NCBI GenBank assembly: GCA_030734395.1
Contig: JAUZTG010000029.1
Span: forward strand, 6,882,001 to 6,946,000
Length of the DNA: 64,000 bases
From: Sarocladium kiliense
Lineage: Eukaryota; Ascomycota; Sordariomycetes; Hypocreales; Sarocladiaceae
Direction of reading: 5' to 3'
In this document: piece by piece, positions 55,821 to 64,000 of the stretch
How positions within the stretch are numbered: position 1 is the first letter of the stretch
Layout: each line of letters starts with the position of its first letter
Program-made: the position numbers and the translations under genes
The notes under the pieces: generated by a model
Databases searched by the model: none
What the model was told of the DNA's origin: nothing
The model's input: only the letters and a program-made list of their open reading frames with translations

Positions 55821-57552
55821 TTACAGATCAAGCAAGTCGCACAGTGCATCGAACTCCCTCGGTGATCCAAACCCAGCATCAGATCCACCCGCATCTCTCT
55901 CCTCCAGATCCTGCGTGAATCCCAGCAAGAACCGCAACATCCAAGCATCAAGGCGGAACGAGTTATCCTTGCTCTTCAAGCAAGTACTGTGGAATAGTTG
56001 AAGTCGGCCGATCGATTTGTGGCTCATTGGCCAGTAGTTGTTCATGGATGAGATGAGTTCAAAGTTACGTTCTAATCGCACCTTGGCGGCCTGTATCTGA
56101 CCCTCGTCATCGCTGAACAGTAATGTGTGTATCTGAACAGTCGAGGCTAGACAAAGGATGTGTCCGGCTAATGGGTACATGACAGCGGTTTCTGGGTTCT
56201 GCTTGGCGTCGTACATGATATCGCATAGGTTCGTGGCATGTTGCTTGCATCTCTCCGCGAACCAAAGCGTTTCGTCTGTTTTTCCCAACCCGTCATCTGC
56301 ATCCTGAGCCGCATGGAGGTACTGGTAGAAGAGAAGTTGACCTGCGTAGTTGTAGTTGATGTGTAGAATAATGAACATGGGTCCAAGGCCTGCCTCGGTC
56401 CAGAAACTCACGTTCTCGGCCGAATACATCAAATCCGGGGTCCGATTGTGAGTCCAGTTATCAAGGGACAGCCCTAAGTCCCGTGTCCTTTTGTGATCGG
56501 CGCACTCCGCAGACTTTTGTTGCACCACGTGTGTGTTGAATACAATAATGTCGTAGAGTAGGATGTTTAAGCGCACCATCTGTGCCACAATTGAGCCGGA
56601 GATTTCGATGGGTAGAGGCGTGGTTGGTAACTTGACTTCGTGTTCGGGAATTGGCTCATCGTAGTCCAATCCAAGGAACTTCAGCTCCTCTATAGGCAAC
56701 GGCACATCATCTCGCGGCTTGATAAAGCGTGGTAGTCCGTGAGTCGCTGACGCCCAGGTCTCCATCGCGATAAGGGACCACCAAACTACATGTTCTCGTG
56801 TGAACACGTCTTTTTCTAGAATAGAGGTATGTGCCTACGACTTACCTCTCCGATTAATCTCTCTTTCCAGGAAAGACATTGTTGGCATGTTAGGTAGATC
56901 GAGCAGAATGGCCATGCGAAAAGCAATCGACTGGTAAACAGATTCAGTCTTGGGGTCTCCTTCCACAGACGCACTCGCTGCAAGAAGGGCGCACGTCTGA
57001 ATGCTTGTCAAGCATGTTTTTTCGAGGTCCAGAAGCCTTTTCGTCTCATCTCGATAAGGACGGCCTTTATCCCAGCATGGGATTGAGGCGAAAGTAGGGT
57101 GGGCCGAGTAGCGTGCTGACAGGCTGGCGACACCAAAGAGCAATATCTTGGGAATAGTTCTGTCTTTGACGCGCGCGATGAAAGTAGGTCGATGAAAGAG
57201 GTTATGGAAGGCAATATGCGCATACCGGAAGTAAAGCTCGACCAGCTCCACGCTGAGAGCCTCATCTGGAGCCAATAGCGACGACAGTTGGCGGGCGTTG
57301 CTCTGCTCGATGCCAACGTCCAGCGGCTCATAGTTGGGCGGCGCAGCGCGCGGTGCTGATGGAATGTGGTCAACGCTTGCGATGCAGGCGATGCCCCTCC
57401 TGATACAGAAGTTGCAGCTAATGCCCGGGCGGGAACGGTCACACTTCTTCCTGCGGTCCCTGTGTTGGATCATGCGTGTTAATAAGGACAGCTCGAGTGG
57501 CTCGGGGCCATAACGCTTACCGGCAGGCTATGCATGCGGATAAGGGCCGCAT
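55821..57552 (-). CDS. Zn2Cys6 transcription factor, likely cluster regulator
   Basis: Three exons (57552-57521, 57459-56846, 56785-55821; introns 61 and 60 nt) give 536 residues. The first exon is only 32 nt and ends inside the zinc cluster: MRPLSACIACR is joined to DRRKKCDRSRPGISCNFC and then GIAC, completing six cysteines. The second junction yields REINRRVWWSLIAMETW, the canonical RR-VWW string of the Fungal_trans (PF04082) domain. That string favours the acceptor at 56786 over a nearer one that would leave a 30-nt intron. VELYFRYAHIAFHNLFHRPTF is also typical of the domain. As the only regulator in the run of six glycoside genes it is the best candidate activator, probably binding paired CGG sites. 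Confidence 0.9.
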
Positions 57553-58692
57553 CTCGGTCGAGGGTGACGAAGTCTCTCTTTTACTAGAGAACTAATCTTA
57601 GTAAAGAGGCCCAGTGATTTGAAACACCTTGGCTTATGATTGCAATGTTTAGAGCAGGTTCTGAGAAGAAGGCTAGTTTCGGTGTCAGGTTTGCTAAAGA
57701 CGGTGGATCTTCCCATCGATTGTTCGTAAAATAAGGCCTGCGCATTGTGCGGGGGCCCTCGGTTAACTAGAATGCTCTTAAGGGATCGCCTAAAAGACCA
57801 GTACTGTAGAGCAGCTAGAGTGAGGCTAGTACCCTACATAGTTATTTTATTCCTTGTACTTAAAATCAAGCTGATTTAACGCTATTATTACTTATTTATT
57901 AATTCTTATATATATAATAAGTTTATATTAAAAGAATTTATAAAATAAGAAATAAAACTTATAAGCTTCATATATGTTTAATCTTATAATTAATGATATA
58001 AATATGAGAATAATGTTTCTATTTTCTTGAGGATATTAAACATATAAATAAGATCTTGTAATTACAAGATTTAACTTGTGATTCAGATAAGAATTAACTA
58101 TTTAACATATCTTCCTTTAATTTATACTTTAATAAATTAGCTAATTAAGTGTATTGATACTTATAATTACTTTGACTAGTCTTTTACCTGCTTATGAGTA
58201 ATATAAACCTATGTAAGAGACTAAAGCGTATAACAACATAAATATAATAGTGAAGTAGAAATAATTTCATATATATATTATTTCAATCTCTTTTATAGGA
58301 ACTTACAATATCTCCTCTTTTTCTTCTTGTTTTTATATAACATCAATACTAATGTGTACCTAGTAAGCTTACCAGACCCCGCTGCCCAAGGGTTAGCTAT
58401 GAGGGCGAGCCTTACCACTTTCTTCTACTTTCTATTCATTTTTTCTACCTCTTCTCACTCTTGTTTATCTCTTTTTCTATCTCTATTTTTAATCTCTCTT
58501 TCACGTTCTTTCTCTCTTTTACGTTCTTACTATCTCTTAACTTATCTCTATTACTACATAGAATGACCTTAGCAAGGTAGCTTAGATAGCTTAGGTACCC
58601 GAACCCGGACCCAAGCCTCTTTACATTTATATTATTCTATAAGATTCTTTTCTTCCTCTTGCTCTCACGCCCAATGACTATATACAAGACCT
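57553..58692. other. AT-rich island and low-complexity tract
   Basis: This 1.14-kb stretch lies between the regulator and the PAF-acetylhydrolase-like gene. From about 57840 to 58340 it is extremely A/T-rich (TTATATATATAATAAG and similar), consistent with RIP-degraded repeat DNA. Next comes a pyrimidine-rich tract (58420-58550) and a GC-richer patch with repeated GGTAGCTTAGATAGCTTAGG at about 58576. No coding sequence is supported. Confidence 0.6.
58420..58550 (+). repeat. Pyrimidine-rich low-complexity tract
   Basis: This is a near-continuous C/T stretch with repeated TCTCTTT and TATCTCT units. It mirrors the tract at 41456-41550 on the other side of the glycoside cluster. Confidence 0.7.
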
Positions 58693-59861
58693 CTATCCCT
58701 TAGCAGACGCCTCATGCTCTTCAAAATTACCTCGTTTAATAATAGAGACCTCAGGAAACTTTAGGTCTTGAACATCTTGCCACGATTGTCCGCCTTTAAC
58801 AGTAAATACTCCCTTCATCCAAGAGACTGTGTACCCAACCAAGATTCTTACCATCTGTTCTGGCGCGATTCTGTCTAGCAAGTCCTCATATGAGGCGAGA
58901 TTTTCCCCAGCCGCCTGAAGTAGTGTCTGTCCATCAGAAAACGTAAAGTGTGTTGCATTCGCAATATCAGCCCAGAGCTTTGGCCCTTCGAGTAGCGTCC
59001 ACATATCCTCCCAGGAGTCAAAGATGATTCCACGGCTCATAAGTAAAACTGGCTGTGATACTCCACACGTGGAAGGAATCTCCAGCATATTACCATCCCA
59101 ATTAATCACACCTCGAAGCCGAGTATCCTGCTGTGCAGCGAGCACGGCTGTGATGCCGCCAAGTGAATGTCCCAGCATGGCTATGTGGTTGGTTTCGAAG
59201 GGTTTTGGGCCGCGGCTCGGAAAGAGTTCAGCCATAGCCGTGGCGTTGCTAAGCTGGTCCATAATAAGGGACACATCGGCGATACGTAGGTGTAGTCGTG
59301 CCAGAATGTTCATCGCACCCTGTATCGTGTCATTATTAACACTTGTATACCCATCACGGTAGGTGATGAAGTTCGTATCACCAGGGTGGTCGATGGTGAT
59401 CACCGTGAAGCCCTCACTGGCAATTGCGGAGGCCATGAAGTTGTAGTAAAGTCGCGGGATACTGTAACCAGGGGAGAAGAGCAGAATTGGAAACTCTTCT
59501 GCTTGTTGGCACCCGTTTTGGTAGCTTCCACCGACCGGGAATTGAGCCTCCCGGAATAAAGGCGTCACATTAAGAGACGTGTCGAGAATTTCTTGGAGGA
59601 ACGGACCCTGGAAGTCGGCGGTTTTATTGGGCATGTAGGGCACAGGCACTGTCGAGGCGCACCGGTAAGGTTCGAAGATTGAGAGCATCAAACTGCGAGG
59701 CGTCGACATTGCGGGATCCGGGTCTTCGCGAGTATTTAATCGCTGAGAGAGCCAGTGGTCAATAAGACGTTGTATTTGCCGGTCGGATGAGGAACGACGT
59801 ATGCTCCTATTAGGCTAGTGAGCAGTAAAAGGCTCGCCGCGTACGGAGCCCACATCTTCAT
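58693..59861 (-). CDS. PAF-acetylhydrolase-like alpha/beta-hydrolase, 5' end disrupted
   Basis: The main frame (59709-58693, 338 residues from an internal ATG) is an alpha/beta-hydrolase of the PAF acetylhydrolase type. Visible are FPILLFSPGYSIPRLYYNF near the oxyanion region, VITIDHPGDTNF, the nucleophile elbow GHSLGG and a late His in NATHFTF. Upstream a second frame (59861-59736) encodes a signal anchor (MKMWAPYAASLLLLTSLIGA) plus family-like PHPTGKYNVLLTTGSLSD, then hits TAA; the downstream frame resumes at once as NTREDPDPAMSTPRS. The frames are offset, so either a small indel broke the gene, or a 56-nt intron with a poor GTCGTT donor (59798-59743) removes that piece. The substrate is an unknown ester, perhaps a phospholipid or acylated glycoside. 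Confidence 0.75.
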
Positions 59862-60929
59862 GAGTACAGATTTTCCACAACAATGCTATGATAGAAGCCG
59901 AGTTGCAGGATGTTTCATCAGAGAATGTGAGCGAGAAAGAATAATGCGCTTTGAAAGGTGAGAGGACTGCTCGTAATGTCAATGAGAAAAGCGGCGGTAT
60001 ATAGCAACTTATATACCTCACGAAGGGCAGTAGGAGACCTGTCTCAAGGAAGTTGCATGCTCAGTCACACTGTACCCTAAAATCAACAAGGGTTTATAGT
60101 GACGCTTATAACAAAGGCGGCTGAGAGTCGATCAACTCATCATCATGCGCTTGACACGGTAAGCATAGCAAGGGTTCAATGGGGCTGTGGTATTCAGGGT
60201 TTTTGGCAGGAGGCTTCAGCGCCGTCTCAGCGCCGTAGGAATCGTGAGACACGACACCTACTTCATCGACCACGGCACAGCAAAGTTGGTGTCTAGGGTA
60301 ATCATTAGCTTGAGCTTGACTTTTCCTGCACCTCGCTTCAAACAAAGTGACACACGTCTTTCGTGCAAAGCATCTTCGTTACAATAGTACAGAGCTGAAG
60401 GCCCGTCCCTCGACCTTGTGGTACTGCAAACACCGAGCATGATGCCCGAGTACCCTGCTACTAGTATTGCTCTTCTTCACTGCCATGATATCCCAAGCGC
60501 CTTCTTTTCGCTTCATTGGTCTACGGTTGTCCACCACGGCTAAGGCAAACGATTAAACTTCCTACGGGGTTCTTAAATGCAGAACAGCGGCCTGGCTCAC
60601 ATAATGAGTTCAATATCCAGCAGCCGATGTGTCTGACTCTCAACATGCTTTCGGGACACAGTGCACATGTCCTCTGCACCATGCAGTGCCATCTTGAACC
60701 CGATCCAATCAGTGAAGCGTCAAAAGCGAAGAGTGTCACCAAAGTAGTGCGGCAAAGGATACGTACAGGTTGAGTGAGAGATGGATCATATACAGGACAA
60801 AAATAAAAGGACATTGTGGAATTGATCAAGGGGTATATAATATTCTACTTGCCTTGAAATTATTATTACATATGTTCGAAGCTTATGCCTCAGGCCTATA
60901 AATTATCATTAAATAAGTGTATCCCGAAG
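59862..60929. other. Intergenic
   Basis: This 1.07-kb stretch lies between two leftward genes. It contains the hydrolase promoter and the 3' UTR of the GT2 gene. Short open frames have no recognisable content. Confidence 0.6.
60008..60015 (-). promoter_or_regulatory. TATA box of the hydrolase gene
   Basis: TATATAAG reads leftwards 147-154 bp upstream of ATG 59861. It supports initiation at 59861 rather than at the internal ATG 59709. Confidence 0.45.
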
Positions 60930-63808
60930 TTATGCAATCCGGAACGAAAACACGAAGATAACCACAGTGTAAGCAGTGATCAGCGAGTAGTGAATCTCAT
61001 GCGCCCAAGCCCCCCAGCCAGTCTGAATTTTCTTGGAGCTGTCCTTGGGGTACGCCACCCCTGTCTTTGGATCTCTGTCTAGCAGTTCCTCCCGATCCGG
61101 GCAGGTCGGGGGCGCGATTGCGTATGCGATGGGTGTCCAGCAAGACAGGATGCAAGACAGCCATAGGACAGGCGGCCAACCCGCATGCGTGAGAATACCA
61201 ACAAGCAAATTCAGGGTGCTCTGGTCTGCCTTAGCCTCAACGTTCCAGTATGTACCGAGAACGACAGCCACTATAGTAAAAGCAATGTAGAGAAGGTGGA
61301 GGTAGTACTGGCAATCGATGATAGTGACCTTTAGGCGACGCCACAGGGGCGCGCGGCGTCTAGCATGGCGCTCATCGAGCTCAGCCTTTTGGGAGCCAGA
61401 TGATGTAAATACTGCGATCCTCCCGCCTAACCAGGAAGGCAGAACGAAAGTACGGATAATAGAAATGGATTGAACTTGGAATCAGGTTAGCATAAGCTTC
61501 TCGGATCCGAGCAAAGCTGATGGGGAAACTCACATATTGCCATCCAAAGGACGGCTCTAGACTCGCGCTGCCCAGTAAGATAGCCGCTAGGGAGGTATGT
61601 GATGGCCTCGTTTAGGCGATTGACAAAGTGTGATGCAAACCAGGCGCGGATCAGCCACTGAAGCTCTTTATAGTCGCTGAAGGGAACAAGATTGCCGCCA
61701 GAAATAAGCACAACGGGCGAGGTAAACATAGAGATCACTAGCGCGACGGTCAGGAGAGAGGCTATGGTGTAAATGAAGCCGCAGAGACGCTGGAAGAACG
61801 TCATGTGCTTCACAAGAGGACCCCAGAGGCAGAAGCGGAGCTTCACCGATGTCTGGACAGTGCCGATGGTCTGCCAAACAATCTTAGTTTCTATATTGGA
61901 CAATAGACATGTGGTTTGCGATGACTTAACCATCGGGTTCTCTGCTTGAGATGACTGGAGAGTGAATCAGGCACGGTGCCGTATTGCAGCGGCTCATGCA
62001 CAAATGCCATGTTCCAGCCATTGCCAAGAAGCATGCTAGACGTGCACACATCTTCAGCCAGGGATCCAGTTGGAAAGCGACCGATGGCCTCGAGAGCCGC
62101 ACGGCGCATGACATATCCGGATCCAGTACACCACGCAACTCCAAGGGTGTCTTTCATCGGCTCGGAAACATGAACAAAGAGGTCGAGACTCTGGCAGAGA
62201 GGGTCATCTTTCGGGACGTTATAGAACAACTACGAGGCCATGTTAAGTTGAGATGGTATGAGATGAGAACCTGAGAGAATTACTAACCTGAGGGGGACAT
62301 GCCATACTGCAGTTGGGATCCTGAATCATGTGCGGCAGAATGGCGCGGAGCCAGTCTTTCTCGGGAATCATATCCGCATCCAAAGCAGCAAAGAAGTTAG
62401 CTGCACCGCCTGGAAGTCTTTGTGTCTCCTCAAGAGCGTAATTCAGGTTGCCAGCTTTGAAGTGATGTGGCACACCAGGGAACTTGGGCCGGGAGCGGTA
62501 GTATAGGTTATCAAAGACCTCAACGGCAGTTCTCTCAGTCTTCTCCCTGAGGGTGTCGGATTTCCCATCATCACAGATAATTACACGGAATCGCGAGCAG
62601 GGGTAATCAACGTTACAGGCTGCTTTAGCTGTGTCGAGAACAAGGTCGTCATCTTCTCCACAGCAAGTAATAATAACATCGACTGAGGGGACGTTTTCAC
62701 CGATGATGCGCAGCTTAGGCCGGCTTCGCATTCCAATAGCGTGTAAGCCCCAGAGGCGGTGCATAAGCATCGGCATGAGGACAATAACCTCGACCATAAT
62801 GAAAGCCCAGGCCATCCAGTAGGTCTTGCGGGCGTCAATCTCGGCCCGGCGGGTGAAGAGGATACGGAGGACGAAGTACATGATATGGATCGTGATCGTT
62901 AGGATAGCTATCGGGCCACTAAGCCGGTATGCCCGACGCTTCCACCGGCTCATGAGCTCCACGTCGTCGTACTTGGCGACACGCTGGATGAGGTAGTCCT
63001 CTTGTCTCTCGCTCATGCCCTCACGGACAACAGAGACCGTGCGGCGAAGCTCCCCGCCGGGTCGAATCGAAGGTGCCGGGCCGGCCTTGGAGAACCTACG
63101 AGCGTTGAAGCCTGACCATGGTGTATAGAGGTCAGATTTGACGACGACTGTCTCGTTGAAGCCCAGTCCCAGAGGGTTGTCATGAGTCTTGACTGGATCC
63201 ATGGAACGAACAACGTTGCGAAAGGAGGCTGATGCTCGACCAGCAGCGGCCATGATTGAGTCTCGTCGTGCTGAAGACTGCCGAGGGGCTTTTTCGTCAG
63301 AAGACACCTGCAGATCGTCACTTTCGTCCATCATGTTCAAACTCCATCGTCGCGGAGGCTCTGAGGAATCTGGTACTGGTTTGCTTCCAAGGTCCAAGCT
63401 GCTTGAACCAGAGCTCCATCGCCCCGAAGGTGGCACAGAGGGTGATTCGATCCAATCAGCCTTCTTGACACCCTGTGTATGAAGTTAGAGATGAGCACAA
63501 ATCACAAAATGAAGATAATAGAAAACATAGAAGGCTTAAAGTAAGCAGAAATTATGAGTAAAGAAAAGAGGACTAACAGAAGAAGGGCTTCCATTAGCAG
63601 TAGATGATAAGAAGGAATTGGAACGGGAGCCCGCGTTCCTAGAACTTTGATGCTCCTCGAGGACGTCGGAGAGTGGCCCCTGTTGAGTCCTCTGACTGTT
63701 CTCTGGGACGGTCATCCATGGGAATAAAGGCATCATCGGGGATTCCCGAGTCGCAGACTCAGACGGCCGTGTACGGCCCTGGCTTCTAGGAGGATCTGAT
63801 GGCTGCAT
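60930..63808 (-). CDS. Cellulose-synthase-like GT2 glycosyltransferase
   Basis: Five exons (63808-63578, 63472-62288, 62229-61930, 61870-61534, 61474-60930) give about 865 residues. A disordered Ser-rich N-terminus is followed by two transmembrane helices, the cytosolic processive GT2 domain, and a C-terminal helix bundle. The D,D,D,QxxRW set is visible: SVDVIITCCGEDDD, FFAALDADMIP (DxD), LAEDVCTS and QRTRW. It resembles fungal CelA/Tft1-type beta-glucan synthases that use UDP-glucose at the plasma membrane; the linkage is unknown. Exon 3 must end at the Trp codon of QRTRW to keep the protein, but the next bases are TTAAGT, so the donor is TT rather than GT. Using the adjacent GT gives TGA at the junction. 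A one-base G loss would explain this. Confidence 0.82.
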
Positions 63809-63900
63809 TCTCAAAGCTTAGTAAATAAAACGACCTTGCTTGAGACACCGATTGGAGTTGACCAGGCCCTTGCTGGGCAAACCTTGTGCACTTGCTGTGT

Positions 63901-63906
63901 TATATA
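63901..63906 (-). promoter_or_regulatory. TATA box of the GT2 gene
   Basis: TATATA in the context CCTATATAACA reads leftwards about 95 bp upstream of ATG 63808. The remaining 63809-64000 shows no coding sequence. Confidence 0.4.
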
Positions 63907-64000
63907 GGTTCTTCAGCCCAGCTGGACGGAAATCTTGCTGAGCTCTTTGTTCTTCTCGGAAGCCAAACCCAGCCCTTGGCTTCAATTCGAGACTCAGCTC

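Noticed and set aside
56816..56845. 30-nt intron in the cluster regulator
   Set aside because: The nearer TAG acceptor keeps frame but gives an implausibly short intron; the acceptor at 56786 gives a 60-nt intron and the canonical RRVWW string.
1..64000. CRISPR arrays, tRNA or rRNA genes, bacterial operons
   Set aside because: No regularly spaced repeats, no convincing tRNA T-arm/acceptor pairing and no ribosomal sequence were seen; the intron-rich genes are eukaryotic.

Overview
The window looks like a gene-dense nuclear segment of a filamentous ascomycete (Pezizomycotina), most likely a plant-associated Sordariomycete. The evidence is direct: most genes carry short GT-AG introns (46-105 nt) with GTAAGT-like donors and CTAAC/CTGAC-like branch points; there are Zn2Cys6 regulators, fungal CBM1 domains, an AA9 monooxygenase, GH27, GH78 and GH1 enzymes, a fungal L-galactonate dehydratase, and decayed AT-rich or low-complexity islands of the kind RIP leaves behind. 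The species cannot be fixed from sequence reading alone. All exon boundaries below were placed by eye from splice signals and reading frame.

0-21 kb holds mainly housekeeping and metabolic genes: the N-terminus of a Rad10/ERCC1-like repair protein (cut by the window edge), a Zn2Cys6 regulator, an unrecognised 453-aa protein, L-galactonate dehydratase (pectin sugar catabolism), an APH-fold kinase with an altered catalytic loop, GPI mannosyltransferase 2, a Gpr1/Ato-type acetate transporter, a DszC-like acyl-CoA dehydrogenase-fold flavoenzyme, and a secreted GH27 alpha-galactosidase with CBM1.

21-32.5 kb looks like a catabolic neighbourhood: aldehyde dehydrogenase, SDR, a LEU2-family dehydrogenase paralogue, a Liz1/pantothenate-type MFS permease, a divergent Zn2Cys6 regulator and an amidase. 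32.5-38.6 kb is a secretome patch on the minus strand: a Thr-rich protein with a C-terminal Cys-rich domain, an AA9 LPMO with CBM1, and a small six-cysteine secreted protein. 38.6-41.7 kb is a degenerate region with a perfect 79-bp inverted repeat and a broken coding remnant.

41.7-57.6 kb is the most interesting part. Six contiguous genes form what looks like a plant saponin/glycoside utilisation cluster: cytosolic GH1 beta-glycosidase and GH78 alpha-L-rhamnosidase sharing a bidirectional promoter, a maltose-type sugar permease, a secreted saponin-hydrolase-like beta-propeller protein, a Lac12-like sugar permease, and a Zn2Cys6 regulator. The set fits a pathway in which a saponin sugar chain is released outside, imported, and dismantled inside. 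The cluster is bracketed on both sides by decayed low-complexity DNA.

57.6-64 kb contains an AT-rich island, a PAF-acetylhydrolase-like hydrolase whose 5' end is frame-disrupted, and a cellulose-synthase-like GT2 glycosyltransferase with a non-canonical splice junction exactly at its QxxRW motif. No tRNA, rRNA or CRISPR array was recognised.
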